NCBI RefSeq assembly: GCF_011761565.1
Contig: NZ_JAASRM010000001.1
Coordinates: 1,054,139 to 1,118,138, forward strand
DNA length: 64,000 nucleotides
Source of the DNA: Rhizomicrobium palustre
GTDB lineage: Bacteria; Pseudomonadota; Alphaproteobacteria; Micropepsales; Micropepsaceae
Direction of reading: 5' to 3'
Below the pieces are notes generated by a model. The model saw nothing but the letters and a program-made list of their open reading frames with translations. It made no database searches and had not been told where the DNA came from. Both the position numbers and the translations under genes were made by a program. Of this stretch, positions 44,157 to 52,200 are shown one piece after another (positions within the stretch are counted from its first letter, which is position 1; every line of letters begins with the position of its first letter).

Positions 44157-45021
44157 AGCGGCTTTTCCCATCCAAGGGTTTCGAAACACCCGCCAGCGCC
44201 GCCGCCGTTCCTGGCATATAGGGGTGGCCACGGAAATTGACGACGTTGGCGAATTTTGTTTGGCAGGTGGCGAATTGCTTGTCGCAGCCCGGCGTAAGGG
44301 TGAAAGCATCGCTCGGCGCGATTGGCTTACTCATCGCCTGCCATAGCTCGAGTGTGACGGCGCTTCCCGCCAATGCGTGGCGTTTGACAAGAGCACTGCG
44401 GCCCACATTGGCACCACTGGTGAAATGCAGAACGCCTTCAGCGAACCATCCGGCAGCACAGCCAGATAATCCGCTGACGGAGAAACGGCGCGTATCGGTG
44501 ACCGTGGTGACAGACCCCGTGATGGGCGTGAGCGCGACTTTGCAGCGCGCATCGCCCAGCATCGCATCACAGGAATGGCCAAAGGCGCGGCCGACCGGCT
44601 GATTGAGCGCCGCCGTCAGTCCGCGCATTTCGGCGGAGAAGCCCGTCTTGCCACGCTTGACCTCGCCCAGCGTGCCTTTGCGCATCAAGACACGCTGGCT
44701 CGCATCGGCCCAATTCACGCGCCAGATCTCAATCGCAGCGCAATCAAACAGCCCCGCCGCGAGATCGGCTTCGTTGATACTGTCAGAAGAAAGCGCGCCT
44801 TCCACGGTGAGATTGTCGATAGATAAATCGAGACCGGATTGCACTTCGCTGGCGGTGAAGCCGGTGGCGGCTTCGAATGTGATGCCCGCGACGGAAAGCG
44901 GCTGATCATGGTCGGTGAAGCCGAGCACCGCGCCATCACCGCGCGTGATCTTCCAGCACCAGCAGAGTGTGGTCGTGCCACTGGCGAGATGGGCGGCAAG
45001 CGCGGGCTGAAGTGATTTCAT
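44146..45021 (-). CDS. GTA gp13: DUF2163 baseplate/hub protein
   Basis: 291 residues with the DUF2163 signature. It starts MKSLQPALAAHLASGTTTLC and has two cysteine-containing segments (GHSCDAMLGDARCKV and LTPGCDKQFATCQTKFANV followed by FRGHPYMPG). RcGTA gp13 carries an Fe-S-like cysteine cluster, and the Cys spacing fits. It overlaps gp12 upstream by 4 bases and gp14 downstream by 11. Confidence 0.9.
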   Translation of the reverse strand: MKSLQPALAAHLASGTTTLCWCWKITRGDGAVLGFTDHDQPLSVAGITFEAATGFTASEVQSGLDLSIDNLTVEGALSSDSINEADLAAGLFDCAAIEIWRVNWADASQRVLMRKGTLGEVKRGKTGFSAEMRGLTAALNQPVGRAFGHSCDAMLGDARCKVALTPITGSVTTVTDTRRFSVSGLSGCAAGWFAEGVLHFTSGANVGRSALVKRHALAGSAVTLELWQAMSKPIAPSDAFTLTPGCDKQFATCQTKFANVVNFRGHPYMPGTAAALAGVSKPLDGKSRYGH

Positions 45022-45638
45022 ACCCGGATCTCCACCAAGGTGATGGACGGAATTTCGCCCGCCTGGAAATTGGCGAGGTTGACGGTGAGCTTGTCGCTGT
45101 CAAAGCGCACCGGCACATCGAATTCGAATCCGGCGGTAACGGCCGCGCCCGCAGATGGCGCGGTGGCGAGGGTGACAAGGCCTGTGGCGGCATCAAGGGT
45201 GAATCCGCTTTGCTCCACACCCGCCACCGCAATCCGCAGCGTGCTCGCCACCGGCTTTACGATGGGGCGCTGATAGGAAGATGGGCCGGAGTTATAAGTT
45301 TTGATGAGCTGAAACCGCTTGGCCGTGCCGTCGCCGGTAGCGAGTACCTGGTCGCGCGGGGTGATCGGGGCGGTGGGCGAGACGGATTTATAATCGGTGA
45401 AATCCCTAAAGCGGAAACCGTAAAGCCGCCCCAGACGCGCTTCGAAAAACGCAATCACCGCATGAATGTCATCCAGCGTCTTGAGGCCATAGCCGATATC
45501 ATAGCGCCGCCGCCCATGCGCCCAGACGGCATTGCGCTCTTCGAAGCCGGAGCCAAGGGTGACAATCTCGGTCTTGCGTTCTGGGCCGCCATGGGAGTGG
45601 AAGGCAATGGTGGTGGGAAAGCGGATTTCGTGAAACAT
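45018..45638 (-). CDS. GTA gp12: DUF2460 distal tail protein
   Basis: 206 residues from the ATG at 45638 with GAGGG upstream. DUF2460: MFHEIRFPTTIAFHSHGG, then RKTEIVTLGSGFEERNAVW and ARLGRLYGFRFRDFTDYKS. These are distal tail hub proteins. It begins 7 bp after gp11 and overlaps gp13 by 4 bases. Intact relative to the family. Confidence 0.92.
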   Translation of the reverse strand: MFHEIRFPTTIAFHSHGGPERKTEIVTLGSGFEERNAVWAHGRRRYDIGYGLKTLDDIHAVIAFFEARLGRLYGFRFRDFTDYKSVSPTAPITPRDQVLATGDGTAKRFQLIKTYNSGPSSYQRPIVKPVASTLRIAVAGVEQSGFTLDAATGLVTLATAPSAGAAVTAGFEFDVPVRFDSDKLTVNLANFQAGEIPSITLVEIRV

Positions 45639-45645
45639 GCGTCCC

Positions 45646-46164
45646 TCACAAATTTCTTTGTCCGCGGGCGAGCGCGCGCGCCAGCATGGCGGCGATCTGG
45701 CTTTCCGATTTGAGGAAGCTTGCCGCATCGGGCGCGGTGACATTGACGGTGATGGCTTGGCGCGTCGCGAGCGCGGAATTGGGCGTGATGGCGCCGCTTT
45801 CTCCGGGTACGAATAATTCCGGCCCCTTCTCACCGACGAGATAGGCGCTGCCCGCCGCCACCGGCCCGCCGGACGCGCGCGCCCCGCCGAGCGGCAGCAT
45901 GGCGGTGACGGCCTGGCTGATGAGCCCTTCCAAAGGCTGGGTGAGATATTGATTGGCGGCCAGCCGGTCGAGATCAGAGAGCACCGAGGTGACGAAATCG
46001 CCGAACGAGGCTTTGCCAGAGACCACCGCGCGCGCCACCGAATGTTCGAAAGCGGTGAAGGTGCGATCTATCGCGGTTTCGATGGACCGCGTGGCGGCCG
46101 TCACCGGGCCAGCGGCGAAATCTTGCAGCGCGGCTGCAGCGCTCTCAAGCGGATCATCTTCCAT
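45646..46164 (-). CDS. GTA gp11: tail tape-measure protein (short)
   Basis: 172 residues. A helical N-terminal half (FTAFEHSVARAVVSGKASFG and FVTSVLSDLDRLAANQYL), then a Gly-rich segment (YLVGEKGPELFVPGESG) typical of tape-measure C termini. It is short, as in GTAs with stubby tails, and somewhat shorter than RcGTA gp11. It starts 4 bp after the second tail-chaperone frame, the standard tape-measure position. Confidence 0.88.
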   Translation of the reverse strand: MEDDPLESAAAALQDFAAGPVTAATRSIETAIDRTFTAFEHSVARAVVSGKASFGDFVTSVLSDLDRLAANQYLTQPLEGLISQAVTAMLPLGGARASGGPVAAGSAYLVGEKGPELFVPGESGAITPNSALATRQAITVNVTAPDAASFLKSESQIAAMLARALARGQRNL

Positions 46165-46168
46165 GGGT

Positions 46169-46336
46169 CTAGTCCGGATAGAGTTGCATCAAGGCGCCAA
46201 GATCGGCGCGGGTGAGTGAGGCGCGTGGCGGCGGACATGTCAGCGCGCGCCATTCGGGCAGAGACAGCGCCCAGAACACGGCAGGCGTTAAGTGAAAGCG
46301 GCCTAGCCCGAGGGCGATGAGATCGGCCCAGCGAAA
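46169..46336 (-). CDS. Second tail-assembly chaperone frame (Phage_TAC_6-like), read by -1 frameshift from gp10
   Basis: This frame encodes FRWADLIALGLGRFHLTP, AVFWALSLPEWRAL and RADLGALMQLYPD, the profile of the GTA chaperone after gp10 (DUF2376, Phage_TAC_6). It opens after a TGA at 46354-46352 and has no ATG or TTG and only an internal GTG that would remove the conserved first half. It overlaps gp10 in the -1 frame at CCCTTTC. The expected fusion is gp10 residues 1-109 plus 54 residues, 163 in total. It is absent from ordinary ORF lists because it lacks a start. Confidence 0.8.
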   Translation of the reverse strand, partial: FRWADLIALGLGRFHLTPAVFWALSLPEWRALTCPPPRASLTRADLGALMQLYPD

Positions 46337-46659
46337 GGGCCGGCGGTGTTCTCACCCGGTTCCTTGCTAAGGCCCGCGCGCGCGAAGGCGGTTGCGATGG
46401 CGGCGAGCAGGCTGCCGAGATCGAGCGGCAGACAAAGCACGTCTTGCGGCGAGAGGTGGTGCCCGCCGCCTTTCAACAGCGCCGCCGCGATCACCGCGAT
46501 ATCGCAAGCTCGTGCCTGTTTCAGACGCGCGCCAATGTGAGAGAGATCGGAAAGACCCAAGCCCTCTTCGATGTCGGCGAGCGCGCCAAGGGTGAGAAGC
46601 AGCGTGTAGCGTACCCCGCCGCACTCCAGCGCAGCCTCGCCGCGAATGGCATTGGTCAT
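46303..46659 (-). CDS. GTA gp10: tail assembly chaperone (Phage_TAC_11-like), 0-frame product
   Basis: 118 residues. MTNAIRGEAALECGGVRYTL and LTLGALADIEEGLGLSDLSH match the GTA gp10 family, a tail assembly chaperone. The last ten residues (FAGPISSPSG) are low-complexity and come from the stretch that also encodes the next frame. Its start overlaps the gp9 stop (ATGA). Some ribosomes probably shift at codon 108 to make the longer form; in phages both forms coat the tape measure before tail polymerisation. Confidence 0.9.
   Translation of the reverse strand: MTNAIRGEAALECGGVRYTLLLTLGALADIEEGLGLSDLSHIGARLKQARACDIAVIAAALLKGGGHHLSPQDVLCLPLDLGSLLAAIATAFARAGLSKEPGENTAGPFAGPISSPSG
46333..46339 (-). 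promoter_or_regulatory. Probable -1 ribosomal frameshift site (CCCTTTC)
   Basis: Read on the minus strand, gp10 codons 108-109 are CCT TTC preceded by C: the heptamer C-CCT-TTC fits X-XXY-YYZ. Slipping back one base pairs the tRNAs with CCC and TTT and enters the second chaperone frame. Position just upstream of the tape measure gene matches the G/GT arrangement of tailed phages. Confidence 0.75.
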
Positions 46660-47072
46660 GGCAGCGCCGCGAAGCTGAGCGCGCCGGCGGAGGCGAGCGA
46701 GAGCTGAATCTTCACCTCGCCATCATAGGGACCTTCATATTTCAGCTCTGTCAGCTTGAAGGGTCCTGCGACGGTGCCGAAATGCGGGATGACGATCTGA
46801 AAATTGGTCAGGCTCTGCGCGAAAAAGGCGCTGCGCAAGGCAAGATCGGAAGCCGCATCTTTGAACACGCCGGAGCCGGAAAGCGCGGCCGATTTCACGC
46901 CTGCCGCCAGAAGCTCGCGCCACATATCGGTGGAATCGGCATTGGTGATGTCGATGGTGGTGGCGTTGAAGCTGAGCCCTGTGGTGCGCAGCCCCGCCAC
47001 GGTGGTGAAGGTCTCAGGATTTTGGCCATCGCCGATCTTGATCAAAAGATCGCGGCCGCGTTGGGCGGTCAT
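46656..47072 (-). CDS. GTA gp9: major tail protein (TP901-1 family)
   Basis: 138 residues with the TP901-1-like tail tube profile: RGRDLLIKIGDG, TVAGLRTTGLSFNATTIDIT, DMWRELLAAGVKSAALSGSG and the C-terminal KYEGPYDGEVKIQLSLASAG. It polymerises into the tail tube. Intact and of normal length. It overlaps gp10 by 4 bases and follows gp8 with 12 bp. Confidence 0.95.
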   Translation of the reverse strand: MTAQRGRDLLIKIGDGQNPETFTTVAGLRTTGLSFNATTIDITNADSTDMWRELLAAGVKSAALSGSGVFKDAASDLALRSAFFAQSLTNFQIVIPHFGTVAGPFKLTELKYEGPYDGEVKIQLSLASAGALSFAALP

Positions 47073-47084
47073 GGTGTTTCCTTT

Positions 47085-47486
47085 CTAAAAAGGTTCAGTA
47101 AACGCCGAGAAGCGCAACACGGCTCGGGTAGCTGTGCCATTGCTCTGGCGGCCATACTCGGCAGAGGTGAAAGCAAGATCGATCAGGCGGTGACCGGAAA
47201 GCGTCAGTGCCGCGCCATGCAAAACGGCGATCACCGCGCCCGCGATCTCTTTGACCTCGCGCGTGCCACCGCCGCGCGACCAGATGGTGAGACGCAAAGC
47301 GTGGCGCGTGGCGGGCGTATCGCTGGAAGCATCGCGTTCCTCACTCTCCCCCAGCACGAGATAAGGCAGCGGCGCCGCTGCGGGCACACCATCATAGATG
47401 CGCGTGCCGATCAGCGCCGTCACCGCAGCATCGGCGGAGAGCGCCGCGAAGATGGCCCGTTGCAGGGCCCAGCTTGGCGCGGTCAT
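47085..47486 (-). CDS. GTA gp8: tail terminator (DUF3168)
   Basis: 133 residues, DUF3168: ALQRAIFAALSADAAVTAL, IGTRIYDGVPAAAPLPYLVLG and LRLTIWSRGGGTREVKEIA. By family it ends the tail tube at the head-proximal side. It overlaps gp7 by 4 bases. Intact. Confidence 0.94.
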   Translation of the reverse strand: MTAPSWALQRAIFAALSADAAVTALIGTRIYDGVPAAAPLPYLVLGESEERDASSDTPATRHALRLTIWSRGGGTREVKEIAGAVIAVLHGAALTLSGHRLIDLAFTSAEYGRQSNGTATRAVLRFSAFTEPF

Positions 47487-47797
47487 GGCAGTTCCTCACA
47501 CAGAAGGGTGATGATCGGCGCGCCCGCATCTTCCATCGCGTGAATCTGAAATATGCGGCTGGCGGTAGAGAGGCGCTGACCGACGCTAAGATCGCTGCGC
47601 GCGCGCAAGGTGATCTTGTGGCGGGCTTTGGATTCCAGACGCCCAGGACCGATGCGCTCGGCGGCGGCGAGCGGCGCGATAGAGATCCAGACGGTCGCGA
47701 TCACTGCCCACACATCGCTATAACCGCCGCCACCATCGCTTTGCAGCGTATGTGCAAGAAGCTCGGCGCGCTGATTGAGCTTTCCCAGCGAGCTCAT
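47483..47797 (-). CDS. GTA gp7: head closure / head-tail adaptor
   Basis: 104 residues of the phage head-tail joining (gp7-like, SPP1 gp16 type) family: LNQRAELLAHTLQSDGGGGY, VWAVIATVWISIAPLAAAE, HKITLRARSDLSVGQRL and ASRIFQIHAMEDAG. It joins portal-connector and tail. Overlaps gp6 and gp8 by 4 bases each, indicating coupled translation of the connector set. Confidence 0.93.
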   Translation of the reverse strand: MSSLGKLNQRAELLAHTLQSDGGGGYSDVWAVIATVWISIAPLAAAERIGPGRLESKARHKITLRARSDLSVGQRLSTASRIFQIHAMEDAGAPIITLLCEELP

Positions 47798-48333
47798 AGT
47801 TTGAATATCCGATAGGGCGCGAGCAGCACCTGGCCCGCAGGGGAGACAAGCGCCCCCTCATCGCCGCGATGGGTATAAAGATCGGTGACGATCTGCAGGA
47901 TCGCTTCTTTCAATGCGGCAGGAACAGTGTCGCCATAGCCCGCAGCGAAGGCGAGTTCGAGGCAATCCTGCTTGCGCAAATTGTTCGGCTTCTTGGGCAG
48001 GAAGACGCGCCCCGGTACGCTCGCCGTATCGACGCGATAACTTGCGGGATCACACAGGGTGCGGATGCCATCCGCCGTGATGCAGGCAAGGCTTTGAACG
48101 CTCTGCAATGGCGGCAGCGGAATCTCCACCATCTCGGGCCAATTATCGAGGCGCAGAACCCAGCTTTGGCTGAGAAAAGCGCGGCCCGTATGCCATTCGG
48201 CGCGGGCGCGCGCGGCGGTGATCAGCGTACCGAGCAAGGCATCGTCATCAGATGTGTCGAGCTTTAAATGCGCCTTGGCTTCGACAAGCGTCACCGGCTC
48301 GCCCACAGGAGGAGAGGAAAGAGAAAGAGACAT
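47794..48333 (-). CDS. GTA gp6: head-tail connector
   Basis: 179 residues of the DUF/gp6 adaptor family: VTLVEAKAHLKLDTSDDDAL, LITAARARAEWHTGRAFLSQ, WVLRLDNWPEMVEIPLPPLQ and a C-terminal helix ending ILQIVTDLYTHRGD. It forms the first ring under the portal. It is preceded by a palindromic repeat rather than the close junction usual between capsid and gp6; GAGGAG and TTCCTCC lie before its ATG. Confidence 0.93.
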   Translation of the reverse strand: MSLSLSSPPVGEPVTLVEAKAHLKLDTSDDDALLGTLITAARARAEWHTGRAFLSQSWVLRLDNWPEMVEIPLPPLQSVQSLACITADGIRTLCDPASYRVDTASVPGRVFLPKKPNNLRKQDCLELAFAAGYGDTVPAALKEAILQIVTDLYTHRGDEGALVSPAGQVLLAPYRIFKL

Positions 48334-48347
48334 GGAGGAATCTCCTC

Positions 48348-48468
48348 AACCTCCCCCTCGCGGGGAGGTCGAAATGGCGGAGCACCGCGACGGCATTTCG
48401 GGTGGGGGGATAGAAGCCCCCACCCGGAACGCTGGGCGTTCCGACCTCCCCGCAAGGGGGAGGTGAAA
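48348..48468. repeat. Palindromic repeat, family A, inside the GTA operon
   Basis: Ends read CCTCCCCCTCGCGGGGAGG with TCG, and CGACCTCCCCGCAAGG with GGGAGGTG, so each end folds on itself and pairs with the other. GGGTGGGGG and CCCCCACCC form an inner stem. A related copy lies at 58534-58695. It lies between the capsid and gp6 genes and would form a strong mRNA hairpin there. Confidence 0.8.
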
Positions 48469-48471
48469 GTG

Positions 48472-49698
48472 TCAGCTCACCGCGAACTTCATCAGCTTGA
48501 TGGCTTCGTAGTTCTGCACCCCACCGCCGACGCGTTTGGTGGTGTAGAAGAGCACGTAGGGTTTCGCCGAATAAGGATCGCGCAGCACCCGCACGCCGAC
48601 GCGATCGACGATGAGATAGCCGCGCTTGAAATCGCCAAAGGCAATCGCGAAGGAACCCGAGGCGATGTCAGGCATGTCTTCCGCCTCCACCACCGGATAG
48701 CCGAGCAGCGTGGCGGGCTGGCCGGCGCTGGTGCCGGGCTGCCAGATGTAGTTGTTCTGGCCATCCTTCAGCTTGCGGATGGCGCTTTCGCTCTTGCGGT
48801 TCATCAGCCAGGAGCCATTAGCGCGATAGGCCTGCTTGGGCGCATAGACCAGGCTGATCAAGGCATCGCTAGGCGTGGTGGAGGCAAAGGCGCCATCGGC
48901 GCCCGAAGCGACATAGCCAAGCTTGCCCCAGGCCCAAGAGCCGTCGGCAATCGCCGTCTCAGTGAGAAAGCCTTTGGGCTGGGTCGTGCCATTGCCGCTG
49001 ATGAAGGCTGCGCCTTCCTGTTCGGCGAAGACGGTCTGCACTTCTTCGGCCAGCCAGGTTTCAAGATCGACCTGACTGTCGTCGAGCAGACCCTGGGTCG
49101 CCGCCGGCATGGCGTAAAGCTCCATAGTGGCGAAATCGATGGCGGTGAGCGTCGGCGTGTTGGTCTGCGGGCGGGCATCGGTTTCGGCCACCCAGCCCGT
49201 TGCCGCACCAGCAGTGGTGATCGGCTTGCGATACACATTGGAGCCGATCTGGCGCACCGTGGCGATGGCGCGAATGGGCGAGACCTTGGCGAGTACGCGG
49301 TCAATGGTCTGCTCGATTTCCAGCGGCACGGTGTAACCGCCTGCGCTCGCGGTGCTGGTGCTCATCGCTTTGGCTTCGATAAGACCGCTGGAATCGCCCT
49401 GACGGACATAACGCTCGAAAGCGGCCTTGGCTTCGCGCTCGCCACGCGGAACCGATTTGCGCTCACCAGAAAGCTGCGGACGCGCGGCAGCCAGGGTCAA
49501 CTCGTCGAGCTGGCGCTTCTGCTCGTCGAGGGCGCGGTTGATGCGATCGACCTTTTCCTCGGTGATGACATCGGCCGAACGCGTTTCAAGCTCGGCAAGT
49601 CTTTCGTCATTGGCCTGTTTGAAGGTTTCGAAGGCGCAGAGGAAATCATCAAAGGCCGATTTCATCTCCGGCGTGACGGCTTTGGTTTCAAGATCCAT
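48472..49698 (-). CDS. GTA gp5: HK97-type major capsid protein
   Basis: 408 residues. An N-terminal helical scaffold-like delta domain (KAVTPEMKSAFDDFLCAFE to about residue 95) is followed by the HK97 fold: GGYTVPLEIEQTIDRVLAKV, SPIRAIATVRQIGSNVYRKP, ATGWVAETDARPQTNTPTL and the C-terminal FYTTKRVGGGVQNYEAIKL. The delta domain is probably removed by the protease encoded just upstream. Intact. A GC-rich palindrome follows its stop. Confidence 0.96.
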   Translation of the reverse strand: MDLETKAVTPEMKSAFDDFLCAFETFKQANDERLAELETRSADVITEEKVDRINRALDEQKRQLDELTLAAARPQLSGERKSVPRGEREAKAAFERYVRQGDSSGLIEAKAMSTSTASAGGYTVPLEIEQTIDRVLAKVSPIRAIATVRQIGSNVYRKPITTAGAATGWVAETDARPQTNTPTLTAIDFATMELYAMPAATQGLLDDSQVDLETWLAEEVQTVFAEQEGAAFISGNGTTQPKGFLTETAIADGSWAWGKLGYVASGADGAFASTTPSDALISLVYAPKQAYRANGSWLMNRKSESAIRKLKDGQNNYIWQPGTSAGQPATLLGYPVVEAEDMPDIASGSFAIAFGDFKRGYLIVDRVGVRVLRDPYSAKPYVLFYTTKRVGGGVQNYEAIKLMKFAVS

Positions 49699-50185
49699 AG
49701 GAAGCTCCCACGGCCGTGACCAGGGATCCGGCGAGCAGGGGGAAGGTCACGACCGAGATTTCCCAAAGCTCGATTTCGCTCAGAAGGCGATGGCCCGTAC
49801 CAGGATCTTTCCTGGCGCGGATGGTGCGAAAGCCAATGGAGAGGCCGTTGAGCGCGCCCTCGGCGAACAGCGCCCGCACTTCGCGGGCCCGCACCACATC
49901 AAGCACCAGACGCCCGCGCACTTTGAGGCCGCGCGCATCCTCCTTGATGTCCACCCAGACACCCAAGGGCTCCGAAGCCGAATGCTGATAGAGCATACGG
50001 ATTTTCTCCGCCGGGCGGCGGCGCAGGCTGGTGGCGAAGGCGCCGGGCAGCACCACATCGCCGCCGCCATCGGCAACCCCGAAAAGCGAGGCATAGCCTT
50101 CGAACTCATCCTCCTTCAGCGAGGAGAGGCGCGCGGGCACAGAGCGGCGCGTCAGCGGGCGCCGCACGGAGGTAATCAAGGTCAT
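49688..50185 (-). CDS. GTA gp4: HK97-family prohead protease
   Basis: 165 residues from the ATG at 50185. EDEFEGYASLFGVADGGGDV and the following PGAFATSLRRRP match the protease family; MLYQHSASEPLGVW holds the catalytic His, and GLSIGFRTIRA with ISVVTFPLLAGS follow, the former placing the Ser. It matures the capsid protein encoded next, whose start it overlaps by 11 bases. Confidence 0.94.
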   Translation of the reverse strand: MTLITSVRRPLTRRSVPARLSSLKEDEFEGYASLFGVADGGGDVVLPGAFATSLRRRPAEKIRMLYQHSASEPLGVWVDIKEDARGLKVRGRLVLDVVRAREVRALFAEGALNGLSIGFRTIRARKDPGTGHRLLSEIELWEISVVTFPLLAGSLVTAVGASYGS

Positions 50186-50448
50186 GGCGCACCCCGCGCG
50201 GGGCGCGTATCGAGTTTGGTCTCGATACGGTCGAGGCTGGCGCGAATGGTGGCGATCTGACTTTCCAGCACCGCGACGCGAGCCAATGCCTGCTGATCGG
50301 CCACGGTGGAGCGCTCCAGCGTGGCGATGCGCTCGGCGGCAGAGCCCGCCCAGAACAGCGCGCCTGCCGTCTGCAATAAAAAAGCCGCCACAAGGGCGGC
50401 TGGCAGTTTTCGGTCCAGCGCGGGCTGGACGATATCGCTTAAGGTCAC
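50182..50448 (-). CDS. Small GTA membrane protein between portal and protease
   Basis: 88 residues from a GTG start. One transmembrane helix (LPAALVAAFLLQTAGALFWAG) is followed by a coiled-coil-like region with heptads (ERIATLERSTVADQQALARV). GTA clusters often have a small protein of this kind between gp3 and gp4 (sometimes called gp3.5). It overlaps the protease by 4 bases. Function unknown. Confidence 0.75.
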   Translation of the reverse strand: MTLSDIVQPALDRKLPAALVAAFLLQTAGALFWAGSAAERIATLERSTVADQQALARVAVLESQIATIRASLDRIETKLDTRPARGAP

Positions 50449-50463
50449 GATCGGTGCCTTTCC

Positions 50464-51636
50464 TTAGAACACATCTCCGCCACTGACCGGCGAATAGCCC
50501 GCCGCGGCGCGTTTTTCGTTGAGGGTGAGGAAGCTCGCATCGGCGAGGCGGTTCCACACCGCCTCGCGCTCCAAGGCCAAGGCTTCCACCGCGTCGACGT
50601 CATAGCTGAGGCGCAGATTTTCGCCGAAGCGCGGGGCGAGCCATCCCGTGAGCGCGCGGGCGGTGCGCGCCACCAAAGGCAAAACCGTCTGGCGCCAGAA
50701 GACGAGATTGGCCTCGCGATAATTGGCATAGGTGTTGTCGCCCGGAATGCCGAGCAGCATCGGCGGCACCCCGAAGGCCAGCGCGATCTCCCGCGCCGCG
50801 ACCGCACGCGAATTGGCGAAATCAAGCTCGGCTGGCGAATAGCTCATGCTGCGCCAATCAAGCCCGCCTTCCAGCACCATGGGGCGCCCGGCATTGGCAG
50901 AGCCGGTATAGCTCTCATCGAGCTCGCGCTTCAGCCTGGAGAATTGCTCATCGCTCAAGACCGCGCCGTCGGGGCCTTTATAGACCAGCGCCCCCGAAGG
51001 CCGCGCCGCATTGTCGAGCAGTGCCTTGGTCCAGGCCGCACCGCCATTATGCACATCGAGCGCGGTGCCCGCGGGGGCGAGCGGCGAAAGCCCATAATGA
51101 TCATCAAGCGGATGAAACAGCTTGGCATGCAGAACGGGCAGGAAGCCGGTGGCATCACGGGCCAGGCGCAGGGTGCGGCCCTCAATTGTATAGTCGTAAG
51201 CAATAGGCCAGCCGCGCGCATCAGCCACTAGAACGACTCGATCCGGCCGCAAAACATAGAGTTCGCGCAAACTGCCCGAAGCGCTCACCGCCTCCAGATA
51301 CGAATCGCCCGCGCATTGCAGAAAACCATACCAGCGCTCGAACAGGGCGGTGCCCTCTTCATGCGGGTTCGGCCTTGCGAGCAAGGACAGCAAAGGATGC
51401 GCCGCGATCTCGCTCGTCCCTTCATAAAGCAACCAAGGAACAGAGGCGGCGGCTTCTGCGATCATCCGCACACAGCGATAGGCAACCGCATTGGCGATCA
51501 CACCTTCGCGAGCAGCCGAGGTGAAGTCCCGCCCGCTCCAGCGCGGCGCCCCTATCATAGAGAGCGCGATGAAGGGCGAGGCAGCATGCGGCGCCGCTTT
51601 CTTTTCGGCAGCAAAGCGGGAAAACAAATTCAGCAT
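50464..51636 (-). CDS. GTA gp3: portal protein
   Basis: 390 residues from the ATG at 51636 (MLNLFSRFAAEKK), with AGGA eight bases upstream; ATG at 51645 is an alternative. HK97-type portal features: RCVRMIAEAAASVPWLLYEG, HPLLSLLARPNPHEEGTALF, and NSRAVAAREIALAFGVPPML near the C terminus. It forms the dodecameric DNA channel and motor dock. The larger open frame upstream is non-coding. Three genes on the other strand separate it from the terminase genes, unlike standard GTA clusters. Confidence 0.95.
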   Translation of the reverse strand: MLNLFSRFAAEKKAAPHAASPFIALSMIGAPRWSGRDFTSAAREGVIANAVAYRCVRMIAEAAASVPWLLYEGTSEIAAHPLLSLLARPNPHEEGTALFERWYGFLQCAGDSYLEAVSASGSLRELYVLRPDRVVLVADARGWPIAYDYTIEGRTLRLARDATGFLPVLHAKLFHPLDDHYGLSPLAPAGTALDVHNGGAAWTKALLDNAARPSGALVYKGPDGAVLSDEQFSRLKRELDESYTGSANAGRPMVLEGGLDWRSMSYSPAELDFANSRAVAAREIALAFGVPPMLLGIPGDNTYANYREANLVFWRQTVLPLVARTARALTGWLAPRFGENLRLSYDVDAVEALALEREAVWNRLADASFLTLNEKRAAAGYSPVSGGDVF

Positions 51637-51728
51637 ATGATCCATCCTGAGTTGAGGCTTCTGGCGCGGTGGTGGCACCAGCGATAGGCTGATGGCGCTC
51701 TTGAGACGGAAAATGTTAGGAAACAGCC

Positions 51729-52076
51729 GTGCTGGGCTTTTTCGTTGCAAGCTTGATCGTGTTCGCAGGGCTGAGCTTCATCCTGTCTCGCGATGACGGG
51801 CGTTTCGGCACCGCCATACGACTCGGCGAGATACTTATTCCCCTCGCCGCTGCCATGTTTTTGGGCGCCGTTTTTCTCAAAGGCTGGGGCCGCAATTACT
51901 TCCTGGCCTCATGCTTCTTCGGCATCGCCACAGCGCTGGCGCTGTTGCGCAAGACTCCTTCCTTTTGGCATTCAAGGCCGCCAGAAGGCGAGCGCGTGTT
52001 CACTTACGGAGCAATGCTGCTCATCGGCGGCGCAATCACGGCCGTGACATATTTCGGTCACGGGCTTTTTTGGTAA
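51729..52076 (+). CDS. Small membrane protein inserted in the GTA cluster
   Basis: 115 residues from a GTG start. Four hydrophobic helices: FFVASLIVFAGLSFIL, EILIPLAAAMFLGAVFL, FLASCFFGIATALALL and YGAMLLIGGAITAVTYFG. No family recognised. On the strand opposite to all GTA genes. Its start is 93 bp from the portal start, so the two share a divergent promoter region. No link to GTA function is evident from sequence. Confidence 0.6.
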   Translation: MLGFFVASLIVFAGLSFILSRDDGRFGTAIRLGEILIPLAAAMFLGAVFLKGWGRNYFLASCFFGIATALALLRKTPSFWHSRPPEGERVFTYGAMLLIGGAITAVTYFGHGLFW

Positions 52077-52200
52077 AGATCAATCGCTGAGCGCGGCTAT
52101 AAAGAAAATCAGCCAACAAACGTATTAGACGACATTACAATTCTTTGCTTGCGACGTCTTGAGACGCTAAGAGCAATCCCTCGCGTAGTGGAATTTGTGC

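Noticed and set aside
48268..49719. Long plus-strand ORF (483 codons) opposite the capsid gene
   Set aside because: Antisense shadow of the HK97 capsid gene and of the palindromic repeat; no Shine-Dalgarno site.
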